Positions 1 through 11,339 of a DNA stretch of 64,000 bases are shown piece by piece. Both the position numbers and the translations under genes were made by a program. The stretch spans positions 62,173,957 through 62,237,956 of the forward strand of contig NC_080428.1 in the NCBI RefSeq assembly GCF_029873635.1. The letters are read 5' to 3'. Numbering within the stretch: the first letter of the stretch is position 1; each line of letters opens with the position of its first letter. The stretch is from Malania oleifera (lineage: Eukaryota; Streptophyta; Magnoliopsida; Santalales; Ximeniaceae). The notes below the pieces were generated by a model. The model was given only the letters and a program-made list of their open reading frames with translations, searched no databases and had not been told where the DNA came from.

Positions 1-998
1 GGCTATAAAAAGAAAAACCCAGATATTTTCATCAGAAAATCAGCGCAGAAACCCCCCCTCTCTCTTTCTCTCTCTAAAACGCACCCCTCTCCTTCTCTCT
101 TCGATTCTGGCCCCATTTCTTGTCGGATTGAAGATCTGAGGCCACCATGACGCTCCTGACGAAGTTCTTTGCAAGTCCGCCGGAGCTGATCGTGGGGGAA
201 GTTGGTTTGAAATTCATCCCAAATTCAGGGGAAGGTGTTTTATTCAGAATTTGCTTTCCCTACAGTTATAGGAAATGTTGTATGTAGGAAAATACTGATG
301 TTTTGTTCTAGGGGATGTCGTTTTTAGGGTGTTGAGTGAAGAAACCTGCGGGTATAGGGCTAGAGTACAGTAAGGACTTTTCAAAGATAAGGTAAGGGAA
401 ATATGTTATACTTCAAAATTTGAATATGTTAATAGAAATTTTACCAATATGTATGTATACCAGTTATTATGTAGTTTTTCAGAATATGGATTCTTAAAGT
501 ATGTGTGGCTTAAGTAGATAATATTTGATGTAGAACTTTATACAGTTTTTCCAGTATGTGAAGTTATACAGAACATACAGATATAGCCATATATTCACAA
601 AGATTATATAGATAGATATATGTACATATACAACTTTTATTCAAATAGTTTCACAAAATAGATATATATATATATATATGTATACATATGTTTACTCAGA
701 TCAGTATGTTATAGTTTTACACAGATCAGTATATTACAGACGTTTATCCAGAATAGTATATTACAGTTTTACTCAGATCAGCATATATAGTTTTTGCAGT
801 ATGCCATGTTTCCTATTACCATAACATTCAGAGTATACAGACAGAGTATATAGATATATATTTCATAGACAGATATATAGAGATAGCGTCAAGAAGCTAC
901 AGATATAGAATATAGAGATTACAAAACTTACAATACAGAAAGATAGCGTTATGGTAATTTTGGAAACATGATGAAAACAGTAAAAGAGTATATAAGTA

Positions 999-2303
999 TT
1001 AATTACGCACTAAAATTGCGTAATTAGGCATCTTAACCCAGGCTTTACGACTTATGTTTTTAATTAAATGACCAATTACGCCCAATATTTTAACAAAGTG
1101 TCGTGTTTATCATTTTTTGAGTTTTATTGCACAATTTATGAATTTTTGGCAGTTTTGTTTCACAGAAAAATTCACAGGAATCAAAACTGGCACATATTTG
1201 TAATTTGTGCATAACCTTTCCGTAAAAGGTGGGCTGGAGGACAAGAAAAGGAGGGAAAAGAAAAGTAAGGGGAGAAAAGTCAAAAAGTTGTGGTTAGTTT
1301 TAGACTGAGTTTTTTTGTAGGGTTATTGGAGTTTTTCTTTAGAGGTCTTCAAGGGAGCTGTGCTTGGGGGCGCTGCAGGCTGCTGCACAAGGAAGAACTG
1401 CCGCTGTGTTGGGGGATTTCTCACGGCCAGCCCTCCTTTGATCTCTCTCTCTCTCTCTCTCTCTTTCTTTGAAATTACATATTTATTTGGGTTATTCTTA
1501 TTATTAAGTTCAGTTTATTTTTTTTTTATTTATTTAAAATCAGTGTTGGAATGAAATTTTATTTGGCTTCTTTTTATTATGGAAGTCAGTTTGTCTTTTT
1601 TTTTATATTTAAAGTCATTAAATCATGTTTGAGTTAGATTTATTGTTGAGTTTAGCTTGTTTTTATTTAAAATTATTGTTGGAACTAAATGTTTGTTCAA
1701 GTTAATTAGTGTGTTTAGTATATTTCATTGTTGAAGAATTCATAATTGTTTATTTACTTTTTGTTCCTTATTTTAATATTTGGTTGAGTTGATTATTGGA
1801 TTGGATATTTTTGTTTACGTTAGTGTTAGGTTTGTTTATGTTTAAGATATTGCTAGATTAAGTTCATTTTTAGTTGAACCAGTGTTAAGTTCAGTTTATT
1901 TTTAGAAATTGTTGGATCTATTTATTTTATTCAAATCATTATTGTGTTGAGTTGGAGTCTAGTTATTTTTGTTGAGTTATTAAATGGATTACAATGGGTT
2001 GGCATAGTTATTTGGACTATTTAATTGTATAGTATTTATTTTATTGTTCATGCGTGTTAGGTTCATAATTTAAGTTTTGCGTCATTTTAATTTCATCACA
2101 AATTTTCCAAAAACTCAAAATTTCGAATCTGAACCATGTTCAGTAAAATTTATTTTCTTATTTTCTTCTCTTATTTCACGTTAGTTTAAAACTAATCTGC
2201 ATTTCCCGTGGAGACGATCTGACCTATTTGGGCTAATTATTACACGACGTAACTCCTATACTTGGGATAGCCCTAGTGCTACTCATTTTTAAATGTGAGT
2301 CAA
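999..2303 (+). repeat. Left LTR-like copy of the LARD-like element
   Basis: The head (about 1000-1215) matches 3139-3355 and the tail (about 2205-2303) matches about 4730-4834, in the same order and orientation. A CT microsatellite lies at about 1441-1466. The short open frames here are not conserved between the two copies and are not treated as genes. Confidence 0.6.
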
Positions 2304-3138
2304 GTTTTTTATCAAGATTGTCCTAATTGATCAAGAAAAGACAGAAAATGAAGAATGAGCAAAAGAAATAATAAGAAATAAACATGCGTATGAATTGAAA
2401 TGCTAATGCCGCCTCCACATAAATATCACAAAAAGTCAAGGACATGACACATATTTTCCATGTACGAAGATTCTTCAACCGGTTAATGCCTCAAATGTAT
2501 TCACGAAAAGTTTGCGAATAAGTTGATCTAGGGTGGTCTCGGTTGGATATGGCGAGTAGGTGAGAAGATGTTAGGGTGAACGACCCGACACCTCATAAAT
2601 AGGCTAAATCCTTTCTAGACTAGTCCACTCCATACACTTAGCGTTCGTTCCTTTTAATATGTGAGATGTTTGATTGCGACACTCTTCCTCACATATGATG
2701 AGTGAACCTATTTTCTTTGAGTGTTCTTGAGGGTATACAAATCAGGCCGAGTCATAGCGACCATTCTGAAGGTGTCCATTGGTACCCTAGGTGTATTGAG
2801 TCACACACATCACACACACCTCAAGAGTTTACCTGGTTATACTTGGACTTATATGACTGCATTAACTTTGAATTGTGCTGCTAATTAACTTCATGTGAGT
2901 ATACTGTTCTTAAATGACACATAAACGATGAAACTTGCATGAATGACGTTCTTCGAAGTTGTGTGTATTGAATATGAACGAGCCTGTGTGAAATTCAGTT
3001 CTATTCTTGTATGTGAAATGGTATGGTTGCGTCGCATGTGCATTAATTTATTATTCAGTGGAGTTCGTAGTTGTGGGCAATACCCTGAAATTCATTCACG
3101 TCATTTGCTAGAGACTAGGAAAACGTTAGTTGGGGGGG

Positions 3139-3986
3139 TGTGATTACGCGTTAAAACTGCGTAATTAGGCATCTTAATCCGGGCATTATGACTTCTATTT
3201 TTAATTAAATGTTTAATTATGTCCAATATTTTAACAAAGTGTCCTATTTATCATTTTTGAGTTTTATTGAATAATTTATGAATTTTTGGAAATTTTTTAT
3301 CGTAGAAAAATTCTTGGGAGTCAAAATTGTCACCAGTTTGTAATTCGTGCATAACTTTCTTGTCTGAGCTTCGATCGAGATGATTCCAATTTTTGAAAAA
3401 AAAGGAAATGATTATCTACAACTTCTGTATTTTGAGTTTCAAGCGAAACGGGCTCTAGGAAGTCAAACTTGGCTATGAACGTGGAGAACAAAAATGAATG
3501 AAAAAAGAAAAAAAATAAAAAATAAAAATAGTTTTTTTGATGTGACCCGACCATGCATGGCCTGGTTGGGTTATCTCCATCCGAGTCCTAGGGCTTCATA
3601 CTTTCCCCCTTATATTTATTTTTGTTTTTTTCCTTCATCTGGCCTTCCTCTCTTTCAATATCCTTCTCTTACTTTCCCATACTCTCTCCCCTCCTCTCTC
3701 GGTTACCCTTCTCTCTATTTCCAGTCCATCATAGCAAGCACAGCTCCAATAGCCATCTTCAAGACAGAGGCAACCTGAACACTCACCTGCAGATCCGCAG
3801 CACTCCTCTGCCACCAGAATCCATAGCACCACGAGCCTCCTCTGCAACACTCCACGACTCCTCCAGCAGCCAAGCTCCATGGCCAACACCAACATATCTC
3901 CTGCAGAGCACCCCTGCGACTCTCCATACCAGACAGCAAACCCGAGCCAAGCTCCTCGGCCAGCTGCTCCCCACAACCTCCTATGG

Positions 3987-4029
<43 letters not shown>

Positions 4030-4834
4030 ATTTTACTTTAAGTAATATTAATGGTTTCTCTTTATTATTTTAGTTGAAGTGTAATTTTAATTTCAGATTG
4101 AGTTATATATTAAGAATTTTAACTTCTTCTTCTTTTCTTTTATTGAGTATTGCTCTTACATTAAAGTTGTTTTTTTTTTTGTATTGTTTGCTTGAGTTAA
4201 TTTCCCTTTTTTTTTTTTTTATTGTTTGACTAGGTTCGTGTGATTTCTTGAAAAAAAAAAATAAACTATAAAAAGAAAAAAAAAAGTGTTTTTGTTAGAA
4301 TAGTTGTTCTTTTCAAAATTCAATATTTTGTCGAAGTTCGGTTTAGTTAGTGTCGATTTTATCAAAGTTCATATTTTTAGTGTGTTCCGTACTCATTCAA
4401 GCGTTAGAGTTTTAATATGTTTGCATTTTGGTTCAAGATCGCGATTTGATTAAAAGTTCGATTTTTAGTATTTGTTTGATTGAGCTTCCATCCCTGCGTG
4501 TTTTAATTACATGTTCGAAGTTACTGTCTTTAGTTGATGGTGTCTCGGTTCTTGCTTGATTAGTTTTAGGGTTTTCCTTCTTGCTAATTAGTTTCGTGAA
4601 AGCTAGGTTTAGGGTTTTAATTTGCGTGTTCAATTAATTTGTCAAAATAAGTCTCCACAATCTTAAAAATCTACTAAGTTCATTACCCTTTTATTTTCGA
4701 TTGGAAGAACGTACAATTTGAGATTAAAACGCAATCCCTGAGGAGATGATCTAGCCCTTGGGCTGAATATTACCCGACGTAACTCCTATACTTGGGATAG
4801 TTTCCAAGCTGCTCATTTTTCGAGTGAGTCATAT
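3139..4834 (+). repeat. Right LTR-like copy of the LARD-like element
   Basis: Starts TGTGATTACGC right after a G-rich purine run and ends near gagtgagtca. It is longer than the left copy. It carries a pyrimidine-rich stretch (about 3600-3730) and a CT microsatellite of about 44 bp (about 3984-4027). Open frames on both strands at 3494-4073 come from this biased sequence and show no protein-like features. Confidence 0.6.
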
Positions 4835-5029
4835 ATATATATAGAGTATCTGATCCCTGAGGAATGATTATAGACAAATACAGATAAAAAATACAGAGCA
4901 GGGTACCATTGCTATATATAGAATAGAGTGCAACCACATATCTCAGATAGTGTGTGGGTACCGTCAAACTGTGCTCGGAGAGGATGCAGCTCCCCAGTTC
5001 ATTGGGTTGAGGGGGCCAGTTTGATGAGG

Positions 5030-5034
5030 TAGCA
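5030..5034. repeat. Target site duplication TAGCA (left)
   Basis: TAGCA directly before the TGTAACACC start of the solo LTR. The same five bases follow its CA end at 7621-7625. Five bp is the usual size for LTR element integration. Confidence 0.8.
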
Positions 5035-6217
5035 TGTAACACCCCGACCCCGAGGGGCCTGGGATATTAACTTTTTACTACTAATTTACAGCGGAAGCAA
5101 ATAAACTCAATTTTATTCAAACCAGAGCGCTAATTATTCATGTTACAATCACTTATTTCAAATGAAGAAAATTACACAAACGTAAATATCTGAAATCATA
5201 CTAATGTTTCTAAATAAATCTTTATTTTTCTAATCCCCACCCGCATGCTTGCTAAGCCTGATTTCCGACATGTCCTTCAGAGTTATCTGAAATAAAATAT
5301 GATTGGGATGAGACGACGCTCAGTAAGTAAATAAGATTATTATTAGTGTGTGGCCAAAATGAGCTTTTAAAGAATTTCGTAAAACAATATTTAATACTAT
5401 AACTTCAAGACTGCTTTTAGAATAAACATAAATTTAAAAATTCCTGCATAAAACTTTTGTCATCAATTTTAACAGTAAATTTTTATAATCATATACTATA
5501 ACTGTTAAATTAAACTTTTAACTTTAAAACTGTAAAAATATTTAATGATAAACATACATATACTTTTCCTTATACGTTTTCCTTAGATCGTCATTTAAGC
5601 ACCAAAATGATCCTTTTCACGTAAACTTACACTTTTCCTTCAAATCATCAGTAACTTTGTACACGTAATTAAATATGTATAAACATATATTATAAAAATC
5701 CACCCTTAGGCCTGTTTGCCGTAAGTTATGTTTACCCCCATGACTGGGTTGTGCGGTCCGAAGACTGGACTTAGCTGGCTGGCCGACCAAACTAAATCAA
5801 CGTACGTAAACTTTAAGTGAGATTTTCCTTATTAAGTCCTGGACTTAAACCAGGTGTGCACTCAGGAGAAATCCACTAACATAAATAACCACTCTGTAAA
5901 CAGTGTGGGTGCACTCTGATCCGTATAAACTTTAAGCTGCGGTACCGAGCATCTGTAACTTTGAACTTTCGTTGCCATAAGGGGTTTTAAAATCATCTTA
6001 TTATAATTTATGCAATTTAAAAATAATATCGTGAAAATCTCATTTTTACTCATATTTTCATAAAAATGCAACGTACAAATAAACTCATGCCACACAATTT
6101 TTGTGTTAAATATATATATAATTTTATTTTTGAATAGAAAGAAATGCTGAAAATTTACCCGAGGGGATTGAAACATTTCTTAACCCAAAAATAGATGCAA
6201 GTATATTAAAGATAGAA

Positions 6218-6415
6218 CTAGTATAATTAAATATGCGTAAAAATAAACTCATGGAAATTTTGTGGAACTAAGTAACATAATTAAAATTTACGTACAAAAT
6301 AAACTCGGGTATGAATTTAAAATAAAAAGAAACTAACATAATCAAAATTTACTTACAAATAAACTCGGGTATAAATTTTGAATAAAAATACTAACATAAT
6401 CAAATTTACTTACCT
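6218..6415. repeat. Tandem repeat of about 60 bp inside the solo LTR
   Basis: About 3.5 imperfect copies of a unit with ctaacataatcaaaatttac and aaataaactcgggtat. Copy starts near 6273, 6334 and 6392 are spaced 61 and 58 bp, and there is a weaker copy before them. Confidence 0.65.
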
Positions 6416-7093
6416 TCTTCTTTTACCGTGTGCCACGAACACAATAGTTATCTTTAAGAAATGAGATCGGAAAAAGTGGGTGATTGAGAATTTATTCAAA
6501 AATTCTCTCTCCACCACAAATTCTTTCACTCACTAATCCTTCTCTTCCTTGGAAAATTGTTGTGAAAAATGAAGGTTGAGAGCTCCCTATTTATAGGAAA
6601 ATTTTGGGGAAGAAATAGAATTTATAAAAATGTGGGGAGATGGGTGAAATTATTTTTTTTTTTAAAATTAAAGAATGGGCAAGGGATGGGCAAGGTATGG
6701 GTTGAGTATGGGATGGGGATGGAGGCCATGTGGGAGTGCTTGCCACCATTCCCACTAAATAAATTTTTAATTAACTACTTACCTAATTAATTAATCAATT
6801 AGTTAATTAATTATTTTATTATTTTTCTTAATCATTATTGTCATTATTATTATCATTGTTATTACTTATAAACTATTTTAAGTATTTATTTATTTTATTA
6901 TTTATTTTTGAACAATAATTAAATTTAAATTTTAAAAACTCATGTGGGCCCCACATGGTCTTGTGGGCCCTATGTAGTCTTGTGGGCCCCACACAATTTC
7001 GAGACCCAAATGGATCGTACGTAATTCCAATAACTCTTATACGATTTTATGCATCCTGCATAGTTTTGAGACTTGTGAAAACCTTCATACGAT

Positions 7094-7389
7094 TTCGGGA
7101 CTCATGTGGGCCCCACACAGTCTTGTGGGCCCCGCATAGGATACCTATATTATTATTATTTTATCATATATTTCTTCAAATTATATTAGTTAAAACATTG
7201 TTTTATGTACTCATTTACGTATACAAACAGTGTCTTGTGGCTTCGGGACTCATGTGGACCCCACATAATCTTGTGGGCCCCACATATGATACCTATATTA
7301 TTATCATCTTATTATGTATTTCTACAAATTATGTCTGTCAAAACACTATTTTATGTATATATACTTATTTACGTATACAAACAGTATCT
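7094..7389. repeat. 148-bp tandem duplication in the solo LTR
   Basis: Two adjacent copies begin at ttcgggactcatgtgg (7094 and 7242) and end at gtatacaaacag. Each contains cttgtgggccccaca and an ATT-rich middle. A further half-unit rich in tgtgggccc precedes them at about 6940-7000. Confidence 0.75.
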
Positions 7390-7620
7390 ATCCTGTTTAT
7401 CCTATGAAATTCCATTTTGACCAGGCCGACCTCCAGGGAGCGACTGAGCCGCAATGGTCTCTGAGCACTCGCTAAGACAAGGTCTTTCTTAGGCATCAAA
7501 CATGGAATCAAGGATCCTACAGAAAAACACTTCTGTATTGATATTAACTTAATGACTATTTTTATTATTTTATTATTATTGTACTTTAATCATATATATA
7601 TATTTTTTTGGGTCATCACA

Positions 7621-7625
7621 TAGCA
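7621..7625. repeat. Target site duplication TAGCA (right)
   Basis: TAGCA directly after the CA end of the solo LTR, matching 5030-5034. Confidence 0.8.
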
Positions 7626-8378
7626 GCCAGTCCTAAGCTTAGGAGTGGATGCAATTTGGCTGAGCTCAGGTAGTGTAGAGTATGATGGCTTACTTGGAGG
7701 GCCTACCAGAGTTAAGTCCCGCCTACGGGACGCACAATCCTGTCATGAGGGGTCAAATCATGACATACAAAGTTTCAGGGATAAAGTACAGTTATGTATA
7801 TATATACAGTTTTACAACTTTGTTGTAAATAGTATGATATTAGCAGTATGAATGATAGAAAGTTAAGATGATACATATATTTTAAGCTACTATACATGTG
7901 ATATATGTGTTTTTACAGATTTACCAGATCGTGCAGTTTTACATACTATTATTATAGTTTTACGACTTGGTTGCCACACACTAGTAATATCATATTTCCA
8001 CTTACTGAGCGTCGTCTCACCCTTTTATTTTATCATTTTTTAGGTGAACCAGTTAGGCGAGCAGATCGGGCTCGCAGATAGAGTGATTTCTTGATAGCCC
8101 TGGTTTTAGGGTGAGTTTGTGACTGAGTTTTGTAGTTTGGGATAGGTGATACTGGAGGGAGTTGTTTTATATGACTATGGTCTGAATGTATTGAACTCTG
8201 GTATTGTATAGTATGTATGGATGTATGGTTTATGTTTCTGCTGCATAAGTATGAATATTGTATACAGGAGTACCCCGGTGCCATATAAGGCCCGAGTTTC
8301 ATAGCATAGGGTATCAGAACAGTTAATATATATATTATGAAGAAAAAAAAATGATATAAATTTTGAGGTTGTTATAGT

Positions 8379-9190
8379 AGTTTGAACCAACAAATGTTAG
8401 ATTCAAAAGCAAAAATCCTAACCTTTCCTATGGGTATAAGTTGCATAATGCATTAGATATGCTTATACTTTATAATAAGACTAGTGGAATAAGGAAACCT
8501 ATACCTGTGGGTATTTAGTATTCTCTTTCTTAATCACTATCCTCCCTGCAGGGTAAAGTAATCATCAACTATGACTTAACTGCAATGTGGATTTAAAGCC
8601 AACTTATAAAAAAAATATCTGCGTGTCATAAAATTGTTGTGGCTAATTTTTAATACACAATGATATTCTTTTTTCTTGATATAGCTCAATCAATTATTTA
8701 GAAACTTTAATATATTATTTAGAAACTTTAATATTCTAGGCTTATCTTACTGTAGATACGAATAGCACTACAAAGTAAGTTCCCAAGAAAGATTTTTCTT
8801 TCCTAGACAAAACTTTAAGATTCCCAAGAAAGATGGAGGGGTCACAATGGTCCCGCTTAAAATCCAATCTCCTAGAAAGAATCTCCTTAGATGTACACAT
8901 CCATACCCCACAACAAACAATTCATTAATTTAATTAAGGCTTATATAATCATGTATTTTAATACTGATGTACATGAAATAAAATACAATTTTAACAGCAA
9001 TAAGCCTAATTAATAAAGACATATATTGGCATTTACATAAAAATTTAATAAATGCACAAATAATAATCACAATTATAGGCCAAAATAATAATAATAATAA
9101 ATGCATATATGACATGCATTAAATATTTATGCACTTTTTTTTTTACCAAGCAGATGATAGAGGAAAAGAAGCATGTTTATTTCCTGTTTT
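8379..9190. other. AT-rich intergenic DNA, nothing recognised
   Basis: No protein-like frame, RNA gene or clear repeat structure is seen. A small local repeat of the phrase ttcccaagaaagat (about 8780-8835) is the only pattern. A minus-strand open frame of 61 codons at 8930-9115 is made of AT-rich low-complexity codons and is not supported. Confidence 0.5.
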
Positions 9191-9622
9191 GGGTAAATTG
9201 CAATGCTGTTCCTCGAAGTTTAGTCTAATTGTACTTTAATCCCTAATATTTCAATAATGACATTTCAACTCCTTTACTTGAAATCAAATTGCAACTTCAT
9301 CCTTTTAATAACCACCATCAATCTGCTAACAAACATAACTGATGCAAAAAACAAGCAGAACCTTGTACACGACCTTTTCTCCACTTCTATAAAGGCCTAA
9401 AAAATGAGTCATTTAAATCACTTTATTTTTTATTTTTTATAAGTAAACTCAAATGAGCAAAAAAGTAATTTAAAGGACTCGCAGGTCCCTTATGAAAGCC
9501 AAAGCCAATTTAACGGACAAGAATCACACAGTAATTTAATTGCAAATCTAAAGAATTAAAATCAAAATACGAGGTTAAAGTGCCTGCTGCAACTTGAAGG
9601 ATCAATTATGTAATTTACCTTT
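9191..9622. mobile_element. MITE-like element with about 30-bp inverted ends
   Basis: Seen: the start gggtaaattgcaatgctgtt matches the reverse complement of the end (aggtaaattacataattgat), with further matches (cctcgaagtt against ccttcaagtt). The length is about 430 bp and there is no coding capacity. Inferred: a non-autonomous DNA transposon. Sequences beginning gggtaaattgca are common in plant genomes. A target duplication could not be read with certainty. Confidence 0.6.
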
Positions 9623-9874
9623 TTCACTTTTTACCCCAAAAAACATCATTAAGAAAAAGAAATTGACTTTGGAAGGATTCATTACAACCCATTACCAACA
9701 AACAAAATCGGATAATTTTCCCACTCAACTTTTCCTTCCACCCCTTTTTCCTATTCATGCCGAAAGTGAATGATTCATCATAGCAATTAATACTATAATA
9801 TCAAAATCAATTTCTTGAAAAATAATTTCATGCGATTTTAGAATAATAGAAACTGAGCAATATGACATGGAGTT

Positions 9875-9887
9875 GGCTCTAATACCA
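9875..9887 (-). other. Primer-binding-site-like motif of a copia LTR
   Basis: The reverse complement reads tggtattagagcc, one base from the usual plant Ty1/copia primer-binding site tggtatcagagcc, which pairs with initiator tRNA-Met. It sits directly beside the LTR to its right, as expected for a minus-strand element. Confidence 0.6.
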
Positions 9888-9888
9888 C

Positions 9889-10515
9889 TAATAAAAGCAT
9901 AATTTACAAACCAACAATTGTTTACAAGCGGAAGAGAATAGTGATCTGACCTTTAGCCATAATTGCTCAAGTCTTCAAGAAAGGGATCTAAAATAAGAAA
10001 GAGAACTATGAGAAATAGAGAAAGAGATTTGAAAATTATCTTTACTCTCATTGTGTTTCAAAAAAGAAGAAAGAGTATGATTTTTGGCCAGTTCTATATT
10101 ACTATAAGTCAATGTGTGACTTAATGGTTAATCACAGAGCCTATTTATAGACTGGTCAAGACCTCATCCACTGAGAGATTCCCTCTCACATTTCCTACCA
10201 TAAAAGAATTGTATTCAAAATTTCTCATTTGAATTTCAAATCAGATTCAAAATCTTCCATTTGAATTTCAAATCAGATTCAAAATCTTCCATTTGAATTT
10301 CAAATCAGATTCAAATCTTCCATTTGAGTTTCAAACCGATGACTTAGTCTTAGGTAACTTAGTCTTAGTATATCAAGTAGTTACTGTAAAATCTCATCTT
10401 CCATATTTGATTTTTTGAATAAAATAATAATTATAATAATTTAGATAATAATATTTTCAAATAAAACAATGTGTGTTATGTGTGCCACCAAAAAAAGGAA
10501 ACATGCGCACTAACA
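9889..10515 (-). mobile_element. Ty1/copia 5' LTR fossil, minus orientation
   Basis: Seen: on the minus strand the stretch begins TGTTAGTGCGC at 10515, carries a TATA-like motif (gtctataaatagg, complement of about 10140-10152), and ends next to a primer-binding-like motif at 9875-9887. No gag or pol follows to the left. Inferred: a lone LTR with a short piece of leader from an old copia element. A 32-bp tandem repeat lies inside it. Ends are approximate. Confidence 0.55.
10211..10337. repeat. 32-bp tandem repeat, about 3.5 copies
   Basis: The unit contains catttgaatttcaaatcag; copies end with tcag at 10244, 10276 and 10308, exactly 32 bp apart. The last copy is degenerate. Confidence 0.85.
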
Positions 10516-10789
10516 AATATGTGTTTTGAGTGGCCCTAGTGATGGTTCCGTTAGAGGCATTAAGTCTTTAAGGTTAACTTAATTAGCTTTTGCTTTACAA
10601 CTTTGAGACGATGAATAGATTAATTAAGTTCTTATTAAAGAAAAATTGTAGCTGAAATAAGAGTCAAATGATTGATCATAGATTGCTAAATTGAATATCA
10701 AAATCTTAATACACTTGAAGAAATGACCATAACTGCAATAGCCTATAGAACAAAAACAAACAATGATCAGGCAATCGCTTTGAATCTCA

Positions 10790-11075
10790 CTATAGGTTTT
10801 AGAGGATAACTCATAGGAATGGAATCTACAACTTTTATCACGTGTTGGGACAACTGAATGGAATCTGTAGCTTTTATCACATGCTAAGTTAGTCAGATAC
10901 TGTCTTATCCCGCTTCAATTATTCAAAAGAAGTCCGTCAAAAGCCGACGTGAGTCCATCAAAGAGCTGTCTCAGCATGTGATAAAAGCTAAGATTCTATC
11001 CAGCAGTCCCAATATGTGATAAAAGTTGTAGATTCCATTCCTTTCAATCGATAATTTATTCTCAACCACAAGTTT
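10790..11075. repeat. Long fold-back inverted repeat (hairpin)
   Basis: Seen: the arm at about 10815-10893 pairs with about 10973-11044. Left aggaatggaatctacaactt is the exact complement of right aagttgtagattccattcct, and both arms continue with cttttatcacatg or its complement for about 75 bp. Weaker pairing extends outwards to about 10790 and 11075. The loop is about 80 bp. No coding frame is present. Inferred: a fold-back or MITE-type element, which could give a long double-stranded RNA if transcribed. Its family is not recognised. Confidence 0.75.
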
Positions 11076-11339
11076 TAAAGTGTTGTAATAATTTTGTTCT
11101 CTTTCAATTATTGTTCACCCTCTTTAAATTGTCTTGCAATCCTTCATTGGAGGGCATCACCGTTCGAGAGAAAATTTAGAAGAATGAGAGGTCTCTAAGA
11201 ACTTTTTGAAAGTTTGATTCTTTTTATCTATTGTATCTCTATTATAAGTTATTTCAATAATTTTATTTGTATTTTGTATTTCAATTTTGTAATTTTATTT
11301 TATTGAGCTATATAATAAATAATTTTTTACAATAAAATC
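11076..11339. other. Intergenic DNA, nothing recognised
   Basis: Unremarkable sequence between the fold-back repeat and the AT-rich block. No gene-like frame is seen. Confidence 0.5.

Larger units (their letters stand above)
999..4834 (+). mobile_element. LTR-bounded non-coding element (LARD-like), old
   Basis: Seen: two direct copies of an LTR-like sequence (about 999-2303 and 3139-4834) flank an internal stretch of about 835 bp. The internal stretch has no recognisable gag or pol. It ends in a purine run (gttggggggg) directly before TGTGATTACG, which is what a polypurine tract next to a 3' LTR looks like. Both copies share their first about 220 bp and a closing block with cgtaactcctatacttggga. 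Inferred: a non-autonomous LTR element of the LARD type that entered the outer LTR. The copies are clearly diverged and differ in length, so it is old. Exact ends and a target duplication could not be fixed. Confidence 0.6.
5035..7620 (-). mobile_element. Solo LTR, Ty3/gypsy type, minus orientation
   Basis: Seen: 2586 bp bounded by TG…CA with perfect 5-bp duplications (TAGCA) and no internal coding region or second LTR. The motif gagacgacgctcagtaagta (about 5311-5330) is the reverse complement of the motif in the outer LTR. On the minus strand a TATA-like motif (cctataaatagggagc, complement of about 6578-6593) precedes a leader. Inferred: a minus-strand solo LTR left by recombination between the two LTRs of a longer element, inserted into the outer LTR. 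Internal tandem repeats lie at about 6218-6415 and 7094-7389. The intact duplication suggests it is younger than its host sequence. Confidence 0.8.
1..8378 (+). mobile_element. Outer LTR-like stretch (Ty3/gypsy type), interrupted twice
   Basis: Seen: positions 1-998, 4835-5034 and 7626-8378 read as one LTR-type sequence once two insertions are set aside. A TATA-like motif (ctataaaaag, about 3-12) is followed by a CT-rich leader. Near the right end (about 8000-8100) is the motif cttactgagcgtcgtctcac, which also occurs in the other long LTRs of this window. The join across the inner solo LTR (…gatgaggtagca then gccagtcc…) is seamless. Inferred: an old long LTR, perhaps solo, of a Ty3/gypsy (Tekay/Del-like) element in plus orientation. 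The left end is probably outside the window and the right end near 8378 is only approximate. It is a non-coding fossil. Confidence 0.5.

Noticed and set aside
147-287. Start codon in a GCCACCATG context opening a 46-codon frame near the left edge
   Set aside because: It lies in an LTR leader downstream of a TATA-like motif, matches no protein, and ends quickly.
3494-4073. Open frames of up to 139 codons on both strands
   Set aside because: They lie in the CT-rich part of an LTR-like copy, have low complexity, and are not kept in the sister copy at 999-2303.
5862-6176. Minus-strand open frame of 104 codons
   Set aside because: It sits inside the solo LTR, is AT-rich, and has no domain-like pattern.
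10213-10337. Short regular repeats as a possible CRISPR array
   Set aside because: They are contiguous 32-bp tandem units without unique spacers, in a plant nuclear LTR.
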